Shown piece by piece: positions 54,433-62,429 of a stretch of 64,000 nucleotides of DNA (positions are counted from its first letter, which is position 1; each line of letters opens with the position of its first letter). This stretch comes from Methylobacterium durans (lineage in GTDB: Bacteria; Pseudomonadota; Alphaproteobacteria; Rhizobiales; Beijerinckiaceae): NCBI RefSeq assembly GCF_003173715.1, contig NZ_CP029550.1:5503501-5567500 (forward strand). The letters are read 5' to 3'. The position numbers were made by a program, and so were the translations under genes. The notes below the pieces were generated by a model, which saw only the letters and a list, made by a program, of their open reading frames with translations, had not been told where the DNA came from and did not search any database.

Positions 54433-54666
54433 ATGCACTGGTTGACCCCGTACTGCGCCTACAACGTGTTCAGCAGGAAGCGGCAGCCCGCCTTGCGCTG
54501 TGCGGTTCGCCAGGACCGGCCGGTGCCCAGCTTTGTCCAGGGCGAGACATGGGAGTTTGGCGGCACCGTCTGGAGCGAGGAGCCGCCGACTGGCTTCCAG
54601 CCAGAAACCGCTCACCAGGCCATGCAGCTGACCGGCTACTACCTGTTCCATGCCCTCCAAGCGTGA
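54433..54666 (+). CDS. Small CAVRQD-family hypothetical protein (copy 2)
   Basis: This 77-residue protein starts MHWLTPYCAYNVFSRKRQPA. It shares CAVRQDxPVPxF, EEPPTGFQPE-like EAPPDFRP and LTGYYLF with the protein at 28400-28672. It is the second member of a small family in this window. No known domain is recognised. Confidence 0.68.
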   Translation: MHWLTPYCAYNVFSRKRQPALRCAVRQDRPVPSFVQGETWEFGGTVWSEEPPTGFQPETAHQAMQLTGYYLFHALQA

Positions 54667-54790
54667 CCAGCGCCGCGAGCCATCATCCCCCCACCTAACA
54701 GGCACCCTCCGGCAGCCCAGCGCTCGTGCCTTAGGAGTTTAACACGAGCAGCAACCAACACTGCTGCAAGCAAAAGGGGAAGGGGCGTGC

Positions 54791-54913
54791 CTGGCGACTG
54801 GTGAGTTCGTGGCCTACTACCAGGTGAGCACGCAGCGGCAGGCGCCCTCTGGCCTCGGTTCACAATGGGAGGAGGCGCAGGTCAACTCTGACCTGACAGA
54901 TATGCTGGGCTGA
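54791..54913 (+). pseudogene. Serine recombinase N-terminal remnant
   Basis: Forty codons read ATGEFVAYYQVSTQRQAPSG, LGSQWEEAQVNSDL and then stop. FVAYYxVSTxRQxxSGLGxxxQ is the beginning of resolvase/invertase-type serine recombinases and includes the catalytic Ser. Nothing of the rest follows, so it is a dead fragment. Confidence 0.7.
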
Positions 54914-55305
54914 ACCTGTTGAGAGCCTATCGTATCTACGCAGTCTGCCCCCAATTCACGTCCAGATTATCCAGGCCTGACCGATCCCTCTAATCAACCT
55001 GGTCCAAAGCCAGCCGGCTGGGTCAGGATTTTGGCATCCTGCGCTTCGTTCTTCTACGCTTCGCATCCTTGCCATCGATGAAGACCATACGAGGCGATCA
55101 TAAGGCCGGTGGGCAGATGTCACCTCAGATGCAATGATAGAAGCAGGGTCTAAGTCCGGAGCAGCATTAACGGTTTAGCATCTATTTCCGGCAACTCTGC
55201 GGATTAACTTAGGTTGCCGCTCGTGCCGGCCAGCTCTCATCCTGAAGCTCTCAAGGTCAGGTGCGAGCTCCAATGCCGCGCGGAACCACCATGCGGAGCC
55301 GCAGC
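54914..55305. promoter_or_regulatory. Leader region of the chemoreceptor gene
   Basis: A 392-bp region ending at the chemoreceptor start. It contains copy B of the 155-bp repeat (55094-55247), about 60 bases before the coding start, so the repeat may carry a promoter or leader element. Nothing is seen in 54914-55093. Confidence 0.45.
55094..55247. repeat. 155-bp dispersed repeat, copy B
   Basis: It matches 40869-41024 through CACCTCAGATGCAATGATA, TTAGCATCTATTTCCGGCAA and the CGGCAAC/GTTGCCG hairpin arms. Differences are scattered single bases. On the minus strand both copies can encode the same 20-residue tail (RMRAGRH.RQPKLIRRVAG), which may be chance. Confidence 0.8.
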
Positions 55306-56787
55306 ATGTTCGGAAAACGAAGCGCCCTCGCAGACGAAGCCATTGCCAAGCTCGCCGCCCTGGACAGGGCACAAGCCATCATCGAGTTCAACCTCGACGG
55401 CACTGTGCTCACCGCTAACGAGAACTTCCTTGCAGTCGTCGGCTACTCGCTGGCCGAGATCCAGGGCAAGCACCACAGCCTGTTCGTCGAGCCCACCTAC
55501 AAGGACAGTGCCGAGTACCGCGACTTCTGGGCCAAGCTGCGCCAGGGTGAGTTCCAGGCCGGCCGCTACAAGCGTATCGCCAAAGGCGGTCGGGAGGTCT
55601 GGATCAGAGCATCCTACAACCCTGTCCTCGACCGCGCGGGTAAGCCCTACAAGATCGTCAAGTTCGCCAGCGACATCACGCGCCTAGTCGCCGAAGAGGC
55701 GGATCGGCAGGGGCAGATTGCGGCCATCCACAAGTCGCAGGCGGTGATCGCCTTCAGCCTCGAGGGCGTGGTGCTCGACGCCAACGAGAACTTCCTGAAG
55801 ACCATGGGATACCCGCTGCCCGAGATCGTGGGTCAGCCTCACCGCAAGTTCGTGGACGCCGACTACGCCAGCAGCCCGGAGTACCGCGATTTCTGGTCCA
55901 AGCTGCGCCAGGGCGAGTACGTGGCGGGGCAGTTCAAGCGTATCGCAAAGGGAGGCCGTGAGGTCTGGATCGAGGCGAGCTACAACCCAATCCTCGACGC
56001 GAGTGGCCGGCCGTACAAGGTCGTGAAGTTCGCCACCGACATCACTGCACAGGTGAAGCTGCTGGCTGACCTCAAGCGGCTGATCGAACAGAACTTCGGC
56101 GAAATCGACAGCGCCATCCTGCGCTCGAACCAAGAAGCTAGCGAGGCGACCCAGGCAGCGGGCAGCACAGCCGACAACGTGCAGACCATGGCGGCGGCCT
56201 CCGAGGAGCTTGCCGCCTCGGTAGCCGAGATCTCGCAGAGCATGGCCAAGTCACGCGCCGCGACCGACGAGGCGCACGGGCAGGTGACCGGTGCGGCTGA
56301 GTTCACGCAGAGGCTGGCGCAGGCCGCCACCGCGATGAGCGGCATTGTTGGCCTCATCCAGAGCATCGCCGGGCAGATCAACCTCTTGGCACTGAACGCC
56401 ACGATCGAGAGCGCGCGGGCAGGCGAAGCAGGGCGCGGCTTTGCGGTTGTGGCGCAGGAGGTGAAGAACCTGGCCGGCCAAGCCGCACGGGCGACCGAGC
56501 AGATTGCGGGTGAGATCGACAACGTTCAGGCGGTGTCGCAGCAGGTTGTGGGCGCGCTCGCGACGATCCAGGGCTCGGTCGAGCGGATGCGCGACCACGT
56601 CATCAGCGCGGCGGCAGCTGTTGAGGAGCAGAGCGTGGTCACACGCGATATGTCAGGCAACATGCAGGATGCGGCGAGTGCGGTGTCGGCGATTGCGCAG
56701 AACATCCTGGCGATCTCAGGCTCAGTCGGCAGTGTCTCGCAGGCTGTGGCCACCACGAAGGATGCCGCTCGCGTCCTGGCGCGCTGA
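55306..56787 (+). CDS. Soluble chemoreceptor with two PAS domains
   Basis: This 493-residue methyl-accepting chemotaxis protein has no membrane segment. Two tandem PAS domains (about residues 20-125 and 140-247) are near-duplicates, with [19 protein letters not shown] and [19 protein letters not shown] and the shared [13 protein letters not shown] signalling domain follows with the hairpin tip [19 protein letters not shown] and [16 protein letters not shown]. The pattern is that of cytosolic redox/energy-type receptors. MFGKRSAL at 55306 with CGGAG upstream is the preferred start. Confidence 0.92.
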   Translation: MFGKRSALADEAIAKLAALDRAQAIIEFNLDGTVLTANENFLAVVGYSLAEIQGKHHSLFVEPTYKDSAEYRDFWAKLRQGEFQAGRYKRIAKGGREVWIRASYNPVLDRAGKPYKIVKFASDITRLVAEEADRQGQIAAIHKSQAVIAFSLEGVVLDANENFLKTMGYPLPEIVGQPHRKFVDADYASSPEYRDFWSKLRQGEYVAGQFKRIAKGGREVWIEASYNPILDASGRPYKVVKFATDITAQVKLLADLKRLIEQNFGEIDSAILRSNQEASEATQAAGSTADNVQTMAAASEELAASVAEISQSMAKSRAATDEAHGQVTGAAEFTQRLAQAATAMSGIVGLIQSIAGQINLLALNATIESARAGEAGRGFAVVAQEVKNLAGQAARATEQIAGEIDNVQAVSQQVVGALATIQGSVERMRDHVISAAAAVEEQSVVTRDMSGNMQDAASAVSAIAQNILAISGSVGSVSQAVATTKDAARVLAR

Positions 56788-56854
56788 TGTCTGTTCAGGG
56801 AGCAGCGCTCAACAGCTCGGTGCGCAGATTGCTCGGCGGCGTCTTTTCGCGAGC

Positions 56855-57208
56855 ATGCATGTTGCCCTGAGCGGCCCCGTGGGCGGGACGTCTCAGACGC
56901 CCGCAGAGGCCGTCGAGAAGCCGATGCCTTCGCAGGTGCGCAAGTCGATCACGCCGGACGCGCTGATCTCGTTCATCGACGGCAAGCCCTACAAGGCGCT
57001 CAAGCGCCACCTCTCGACCCACGGGCTCGACCCCTACAGCTACCGCCAGCGCTACGGCCTGCCCAACGACTACCCGATGATGGCCGCCGCTTACGCCGCA
57101 CAGCGCTCGAAACTGGCGAAGGCCATAGGCCTGGGTCGAGGCCGAGCACGCGAGGCCGATGGGGATCAGAGCCGCCCGTTAGACACTTGGGCCGAGGCTG
57201 CGGAGTAG
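56855..57208 (+). CDS. MucR-like regulator, N-terminally short (copy 4)
   Basis: This protein of about 117 residues keeps the whole DNA-binding core (VRKSITPDALISFIDGKPYK, ALKRHLSTHGLDPYSYRQRY) but lacks the first 40-45 residues of the other three copies, where the oligomerisation helices lie. Its opening MHVALSGPVGG aligns with the end of that region. The C-terminus differs (GDQSRPLDTWAEAAE). It begins 67 bases after the chemoreceptor. It may be a truncated pseudogene or a core-only protein that antagonises the longer copies. Confidence 0.7.
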   Translation: MHVALSGPVGGTSQTPAEAVEKPMPSQVRKSITPDALISFIDGKPYKALKRHLSTHGLDPYSYRQRYGLPNDYPMMAAAYAAQRSKLAKAIGLGRGRAREADGDQSRPLDTWAEAAE

Positions 57209-57276
57209 ACCACCGACACAGGTCAGCCGTCTTGAAGGCCTTCCGCTGCAGCGGCAGGTCACTCACGTGTGAGGTG

Positions 57277-58041
57277 TTACTGCTCTTGCAGGCTGACCTT
57301 CACGGCAGCAGGCTGATCAGCAGACGGGTACACCACCCGCATGCCTGAGGCTTGCGCCTGTGTAGCTGCCGGTGCAGTCGCAGGCTCGGACGAGCGGCTC
57401 AGCTTCGCCATGGCTTTGCGCGCCTCATCGGCCGGCACCGCACCGTGCGGCGCTACCATCGCGGCTAGCAGAGTGCGGGTCTTGCGATCCACCGCCGATG
57501 AGCGGCTCACCGGCTCGAAATCGCCGGCCGCATGCCGCGCCTCGGTCTTGCCCGTGAACACCTTCGGTCCATTCGTGGTGATGACGATGTCGCCCTTCCG
57601 CAGGGTGCTGTCGTGCATCAGAGCCGCGTTCGGATTGCCGGCATACCGCCACAGTGCCGCCTGAGCCTCAGACGCCTTCGGCTTCTCCGCGACTGCCTTC
57701 ACCTTCTCGGGCCGGGGCAGAGCCGCGTAGCGCACCTTGGGCCGGACCTGCGCCTGTGCATCCTTCAACTGGCGCCGGCGAGCGGATTGGCGCCACTCGC
57801 GCCGGCCGTAGCCGTACCCTGCCGAGGCGTCGCTGCCGTAGGCGCCGCCATTGGCTGGCGGCTGAGCGGCAGGCGCGGGCTGCGGAGCTTGCGCGGGTTG
57901 CGGTGAGAACAGCTGCTGGAAGAGACCACCCAGGCCACCCTCGTCAGCGGCCTGCACGTGCGCCGCGGTTCCGAGCACCAAGCAGGTGGAGGTGAGCGCG
58001 AGCAGGCCACGACGGACAAGGCTGGTCTGGTTCAGCAGCAT
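57277..58041 (-). CDS. Exported hypothetical protein
   Basis: This 254-residue protein has a signal peptide (RRGLLALTSTCLVLGTAAHV, cut near QAA). A Pro/Gln/Ala-rich segment (residues 45-75) and a Gly/Tyr region follow, then a folded part with NAALMHDSTLRKGDIVITTN and GPKVFTGKTEARHAAGDFEP. KGDIV.T..G..VF.G suggests a small beta domain. It ends with a RVVYPS motif also found at the end of the small exported protein at 60703. No family is assigned. Confidence 0.65.
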   Translation of the reverse strand: MLLNQTSLVRRGLLALTSTCLVLGTAAHVQAADEGGLGGLFQQLFSPQPAQAPQPAPAAQPPANGGAYGSDASAGYGYGRREWRQSARRRQLKDAQAQVRPKVRYAALPRPEKVKAVAEKPKASEAQAALWRYAGNPNAALMHDSTLRKGDIVITTNGPKVFTGKTEARHAAGDFEPVSRSSAVDRKTRTLLAAMVAPHGAVPADEARKAMAKLSRSSEPATAPAATQAQASGMRVVYPSADQPAAVKVSLQEQ

Positions 58042-58171
58042 CGACGCCCCCGCTCAGCCCTGCACCGCTGCGGGCTATGCGGGTCTTAACGGATGCTCTT
58101 CGGCACAGTTCCGTTGCCTTCCCGACATGCCAAACGCCTCCGTGAAGTCACTCTCTGGCTGACCCAGCTTG

Positions 58172-58549
58172 TCACAGGCGAGCGAGGCTGACCTTCGCTA
58201 CACCGGAAACGCCGATGGCACGGGCTGAGGCGTTTGACAGGTCGATCACCCGGCCGCCGACGAACGGGCCGCGATCGTTGATGCGCACCACGACAGAGCG
58301 GCCGTTGCTCTTGTTGGTCACCCGCACCTGCGTGCCGAACGGCAGCGAGCGGTGCGCGGCCGTCAGCGCGTGCGTGTTGAAGCGCTCGCCATTGACCGTG
58401 CGCCGGCCGTGGAAACCGGGACCGTACCACGAGGCCACACCGGACTGCCTCGACGCGGACGGCGCAGCTTCGGCATGGGCACCAGCCGAGCAAGTAATCG
58501 CAACGATCGCGAGGAGCATCAGGCGAGCGTTCGAAATCATTTTTTGCAT
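58172..58549 (-). CDS. RlpA-like double-psi beta-barrel protein
   Basis: This 125-residue exported protein has a signal peptide ([17 protein letters not shown]) and an RlpA-type DPBB domain: [31 protein letters not shown] and the Asp of [11 protein letters not shown]. Classical RlpA is a lytic transglycosylase acting on septal peptidoglycan and has a SPOR domain; this one lacks SPOR. Confidence 0.88.
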   Translation of the reverse strand: MQKMISNARLMLLAIVAITCSAGAHAEAAPSASRQSGVASWYGPGFHGRRTVNGERFNTHALTAAHRSLPFGTQVRVTNKSNGRSVVVRINDRGPFVGGRVIDLSNASARAIGVSGVAKVSLARL

Positions 58550-58800
58550 TCCCGTTTGTTGTGTGAACAGGCCGGCAAAATGTAGCTGAATGTGACGAGA
58601 GTATGTTTGGCAGGATATTGGCAGATCCGCCCACCAAGTGTCACGATAATGCAGAATTGTGCTTGGCTCGGAGAAGCAGGCCGGGCGGACTAGGCCAGCC
58701 GGTTGAATGTTCTCCGAACCAGGGTGCGCCTACAAGCTAGGCCCAATCGGGCTGCCTCCGCTCAGCCCACTGTTCTGGCCGCACAGGTGCACGCATCATC

Positions 58801-59028
58801 CTGACCCGCTCGACCCTGATCCGCACCCTCACAGTCGCGGCACTCGGGACCGTGCTCGTCAGCCAGGTTGCTCGCGCAGGAACGGACGAGACCGCCGGGC
58901 AGGCTGGCGCAGAGTGCCTGCAGGGCTGCACCGCCCGAGGGCTGGCCGACAACTGCTACTACGTCGATCAGGCGCAGACCGGCCGCTCAGGTAAGATCGT
59001 GATCCGCCGCGTGCAGGAGTGCGACTGA
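58801..59028 (+). CDS. Small Cys-rich exported protein, start unclear
   Basis: The frame shows a signal-like segment (LIRTLTVAALGTVLVSQVAR), then a Cys-rich mature part: CLQGCTARGLADNCYYVDQA and RRVQECD. Four Cys could form two disulfides. No ATG, GTG or TTG is in frame before the signal segment; the position used is a CTG. Either a rare start is used or the gene has lost its beginning or a base. Confidence 0.45.
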   Translation: MTRSTLIRTLTVAALGTVLVSQVARAGTDETAGQAGAECLQGCTARGLADNCYYVDQAQTGRSGKIVIRRVQECD

Positions 59029-59548
59029 CAGCTCTGGCAGGCCACAGGGCCGTCGGGAGAAGTTTGGTCTCCTACTCGCCCGGGCGCTCGCAGCCGGTCC
59101 TCACGGTGAGGCTCGTTCCATGGTCAAACGACCGGTCCGTACCTGGGCCGTGCTGATGCCGACCCTGCTCGGGCTCGGAGCAGTCGGCCTTGTCGCCGCA
59201 ACTGCTCCTCAGCTGACGGGAAGGCACGCACCGGAACCGCCGCGAGGTGGCTCTGCGATGCGAGCGCCACTGCCGCTGCAGCCTTCGGGCGGTGCAAGCG
59301 TGCCACCTGCTGGCCCGGCGGATAGCAAGCCGCAGCCGCTGTTCCCGGCCGTGCCGATGCGGCTCAGCTCAGACCCTGCAGCAGACACGTCAGCGTCCTC
59401 CAGCCGCCTTGAGCCGAGTAGCCCTTCGAGAGCAACTGGGCTGCTCAGCCTGAACACCGCCAGCCTGCAGGAGCTTCGGCGCTTGCCACTGATCAGCAAG
59501 GCTCGGGCGCGTGCCATCGTGAAGGGTCGCCCCTACGGCAGCGTCTCA

Positions 59549-60467
59549 GAGCCTGTTTGAGCACCTCCGCCGGCCGTCCCCATCTGTCTCATGAGCCAAC
59601 ATGAATTCCGCCTGGCGGGGCGGAGTGGAGAGCAGATGTGGACGGACCGACATCGGACGCGTCATGAGTCGCGCCTGAAGGACATGGTGTTGCAGGCTGG
59701 CTTGGACGAGGTGGCCTGTTTTCTGAAACGAGCCGATCCGCCGGGCCGTCCAGAAGCGACAGCGGCGCGTCAAGTGCTGGCCGGGATCGCTTGGCACCTG
59801 CGGACGGGCGGAGGTTGGCGGGCATTGCCGGCCGGCTTTCCGCCCTGGCGCACGGTCTATGGCTGGTTCCGGCGCTGGATCGAGAAGGGCCTGTTCGAGA
59901 GCCTGATGCGGGCTCTGGCGCGCCGTCAGCGGCGGCGTTGCGGACGTCGGCCCGATCCACGGCTGGCGGTCATCGACACGCAAAGCGTCAAGTGCATCGG
60001 GGTCCGCGGGCCGCGCGGCTACGATGGTGCCAAGAAGCTGGTCGGGCGCAAACGCGTGGCTCTGGTGGATGCCCAAGGGCACGTCCTGGCGCTGGCTGTC
60101 GTGCCCGCCAACGTGCAGGATCGCGACACGCTGCCGGCGCTGGATGCGGGCAAGCAGACGTGGCCCAGCCTGCGTCTGGCTCTCCTCGACGGTGCCTTCA
60201 CGGCCGAGCGCTGCCAAGAATGGTGCAACCTCCACGGCATGCGCCACCGCGTGGTCGAGAAGCAGCCGGACCAGAAGGGCTTCGTCGTGCTGGAGCGGCG
60301 CTGGGTCGTAGAGAGAACCTTCGGCTGGCTCAGCCACTGGGGTGGCCTGCTCCGTGAGCGCGCTGGTCGCCTCGACGTTGCAACGGGACGCCTCGCCTGC
60401 GTCGCCAGCCTCATGGCCGCCAACGCCCTCAACAATCCCGCCTGAAAACAAGACCTCAAACAGGCTC
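59549..60467 (+). mobile_element. IS5-family insertion sequence
   Basis: A 919-bp element with inverted ends GAGCCTGTTTGAG (59549-59561) and CTCAAACAGGCTC (60455-60467). It is flanked by TCA on each side (59546-59548 and 60468-60470). It carries a single transposase gene. Its insertion interrupts the helix-hairpin-helix gene. Confidence 0.93.
59591..60445 (+). CDS. IS5-family transposase
   Basis: This 284-residue protein has an N-terminal DUF4096-type domain (GIAWHLRTGGGWRALPAGFP; WRTVYGWFRRWIEKGLFESL) and a DDE domain: LAVIDTQSVKCIGVRGPRGY, LALLDGAF and the Glu in WVVERTFGWL. ATG at 59636 (MWTDRHRTRH) is a possible later start. It appears intact. Confidence 0.93.
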   Translation: MSQHEFRLAGRSGEQMWTDRHRTRHESRLKDMVLQAGLDEVACFLKRADPPGRPEATAARQVLAGIAWHLRTGGGWRALPAGFPPWRTVYGWFRRWIEKGLFESLMRALARRQRRRCGRRPDPRLAVIDTQSVKCIGVRGPRGYDGAKKLVGRKRVALVDAQGHVLALAVVPANVQDRDTLPALDAGKQTWPSLRLALLDGAFTAERCQEWCNLHGMRHRVVEKQPDQKGFVVLERRWVVERTFGWLSHWGGLLRERAGRLDVATGRLACVASLMAANALNNPA

Positions 60468-60702
60468 TCAGAGTTGGCTTCAAAGAAAATCATCTCCGCC
60501 AAGGCATACCGGGCCATCAAGAGCTTGGTGGACGTGCACTGAAGCGCGCTTCAGAGGAGCTGATTGGCCGCCTAGGCCAGCTGGCCTAGGCCTTCTCCGC
60601 CCATCCAGCCGACTACAAACGCCAAGTCAGGCGTGGTGTTTACGCTCCATTAACGAACGACGCCGGGCCGAACAGATCCGGGCGCAGGGGATGGAGCAGG
60701 GA

Positions 60703-60948
60703 ATGAGCAAGATCTGGATCGGGTGTGCTGCTACCGCCGCTACCCTGGCTGCCCTGATTGTTGGCCCAGGCCAGGCTGCCCAGAAGGTGGCAGTCGCTGA
60801 GGCCATCTCTGCCGCAGTCAGGGCTGACACCCAGCTCGTCTACGCTCCGGCCCCGCAGGCGCGAGCGGCGCAGCAGGCGAACTCGGTCGAGCAACCCACT
60901 CGCGCGGTTCGGGTCGTGTACCCGTCGCCCTTCTCTGCTCAGCGCTGA
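60703..60948 (+). CDS. Small exported hypothetical protein
   Basis: This 81-residue protein has a signal peptide (SKIWIGCAATAATLAALIVG) and GGAG six bases before the start. The short Ala/Gln/Pro-rich mature part ends AVRVVYPSPFSAQR. The RVVYPS motif is shared with the larger exported protein at 57277. The next gene starts 11 bases later. Confidence 0.55.
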   Translation: MSKIWIGCAATAATLAALIVGPGQAAQKVAVAEAISAAVRADTQLVYAPAPQARAAQQANSVEQPTRAVRVVYPSPFSAQR

Positions 60949-60959
60949 GCGGAGGCGAC

Positions 60960-61274
60960 ATGCTCGCGCAGGCCCGCAGCAACACCTCCGACCCCTCCTT
61001 CCAGCAGGTCGGGATGCTCCGGCTCGCAGCTCCCGCGTGTGCCCAAGCGCCCATGAGCACGCACGAGCGCCGCCTTGAAGCTCTGCGCGCCCGCGCTCGG
61101 CAGGGCGGTCTCAGCATCAGGCAGAGCAATCAGCCCCTGCAGCCGAACAACCGTGGCGGCCTGATGATCCTCGCACAAGACAGTCGCCAGGTTCTCTACG
61201 GCGCCAGATACGACCTGACGCTTGAGCAGGCGGAGGATCTCATTGGCGAGTTGCTCGTCCGGTGGGCTGCGTAG
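60960..61274 (+). CDS. Small hypothetical protein
   Basis: This 104-residue protein has GGAGG at 60951-60955 and a start at 60960. The C-terminal part is best formed: GLSIRQSNQPLQPNNRGGLM, ILAQDSRQVLYGARYDLTLE, QAEDLIGELLV. It forms a probable operon with the exported gene upstream. No family is recognised. Confidence 0.55.
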   Translation: MLAQARSNTSDPSFQQVGMLRLAAPACAQAPMSTHERRLEALRARARQGGLSIRQSNQPLQPNNRGGLMILAQDSRQVLYGARYDLTLEQAEDLIGELLVRWAA

Positions 61275-61346
61275 GCTCACATCAGCGGCTCCGTACTGCC
61301 AGCGGCTTTAAGCGTCAGCCTGCGCCTCATCAGAAGGATCACTTCC

Positions 61347-61577
61347 TTGAGCTACCTTGTCACCGCACGCAGCGCCTCCTGCGAGATGCTGTTTCCTCGC
61401 AACTCTCTGCTGGCAGCCTTGGAGAAGGCTCTGGAACTCCAGGGCTGTGGCATGGCCGACGTGCTGACCGTCGACAGTTCGGGCCGCAAGCACACAGCCG
61501 AACAGCTGCACATGATGCTGTTCCCGCAGGAGGCTCGGGCGACCGACAAGGGGTTGGAGATGCGGGCCTGCGCCTGA
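61347..61577 (+). CDS. Small hypothetical protein
   Basis: This 76-residue protein has a TTG start with AAGGA at 61334-61338. It contains SCEMLFPRNSLLAALEKALE, LQGCGMADVLTVDSSGRKHT and AEQLHMMLFPQ. It looks like a small folded alpha/beta protein. No family is recognised. Confidence 0.5.
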   Translation: MSYLVTARSASCEMLFPRNSLLAALEKALELQGCGMADVLTVDSSGRKHTAEQLHMMLFPQEARATDKGLEMRACA

Positions 61578-61613
61578 GGGCAGATCAGTCTGACCTCTGA
61601 TGTTGGAGCACGA

Positions 61614-62285
61614 CTATTCTGTCGCGGTGCTGCTCAGCACGCGCGCTCCGATCGCCGCCGCCGCGGAGCGGCTCGAGACACCGAGGGTGCGGAACAGAGC
61701 CGCTACATGGATCTTGACGGTGCCCTCGCCGAGATTGAGCGCTCGCGCGATCTCCTTGTTCGACTTGCCCTGCACGATCAGCCCGAGCACCTCCGTCTGA
61801 CGGGGCGTGAGGCTGGCCGAAACGCCGGCGTCATCGGAAGGGGGGCCTTGCACAGGCGCGTCGCTTGGCTCGGTGCTGATGTCGGCCAGAAGGGGGGGCA
61901 CGTAGATGAAGCCCTTCAGGATCATCTCGAGCGCCTGTCCGAGTTCGACCACGCCAATGCCCTTCGGTATGTAGCCGTGCCCGCCGGCTTCCAGCGCCTG
62001 CAGAACGTCCCGACGCCGCTTGGAGCCGGACACGATCGCGGTCAGCGTCTCGGGCCGAACCTCGCGCACTGCCCTCAGGCTGCCCGCGCCCTGCATGCCC
62101 GGCATGGCCAGGTCGAACAGGGCCAGGGCGACGTCGTCGCGGCGACCAAGATGCTCGATGGCCTCATCTAGGGAGCCGGTCTCGATCACCTCCGTGAAGC
62201 CGAGCCGGTTCTGCAGGATGGCCCGCAATGCCATGCGGAAGAACTCGTCATCATCGGCAACGAGGGCGACCTTTGTGTCCGTCAT
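61614..62285 (-). CDS. NarL/FixJ-type response regulator (LuxR HTH)
   Basis: This 223-residue protein has a receiver domain (ALVADDDEFFRMALRAIL, phospho-acceptor Asp in LALFDLAMPGMQGAGS, IVSGSKRRRD and the Lys in YIPKG) and a C-terminal LuxR helix-turn-helix (LTPRQTEVLGLIVQGKSNKE, IARALNLGEGTVKIHVAALF). It diverges from the hybrid kinase gene, 144 bases apart, so a shared pathway is plausible. Confidence 0.92.
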   Translation of the reverse strand: MTDTKVALVADDDEFFRMALRAILQNRLGFTEVIETGSLDEAIEHLGRRDDVALALFDLAMPGMQGAGSLRAVREVRPETLTAIVSGSKRRRDVLQALEAGGHGYIPKGIGVVELGQALEMILKGFIYVPPLLADISTEPSDAPVQGPPSDDAGVSASLTPRQTEVLGLIVQGKSNKEIARALNLGEGTVKIHVAALFRTLGVSSRSAAAAIGARVLSSTATE

Positions 62286-62429
62286 GGTGCCGCTCGTGCA
62301 AACTCCAACAACAGGGCAGCCTCGACCTTAAAGCCACACAATTCGGCTGCAACTCCGTCGTTGGAGCTAAAAGGCTTGGCCGGCTGCGGCAACAGCTTGG
62401 CCCGCTTCCGACTAGAGGGGCGATAGAAC

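Larger units (their letters stand above)
59120..60542 (+). pseudogene. Helix-hairpin-helix (ComEA-like) exported protein split by IS5
   Basis: The 5' part (59120-59548) encodes an N-terminal membrane anchor (LMPTLLGLGAVGLVAATAP), a Pro/Ser-rich linker and the start of a helix-hairpin-helix: LLSLNTASLQELRRLPLISK, ARAIVKGRPYGSVSE. The IS5-family element follows with a 3-bp duplication. The 3' part (60471-60542) continues in frame ELASKKIISAKAYRAIKSLV to the stop. Removing the element and one TCA restores a protein of about 166 residues that ends like ComEA/PsbU-type DNA-binding motifs. Confidence 0.88.

Noticed and set aside
55175..55372. Small minus-strand gene sharing a C-terminal tail with a frame at 40953-41186
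   Set aside because: The shared tail is explained by the 155-bp DNA repeat itself; the upstream parts of the two frames are unrelated, and one overlaps the chemoreceptor gene.
61707..62171. 154-codon plus-strand frame
   Set aside because: It lies antisense to the LuxR-type response regulator, whose receiver and HTH motifs are complete.
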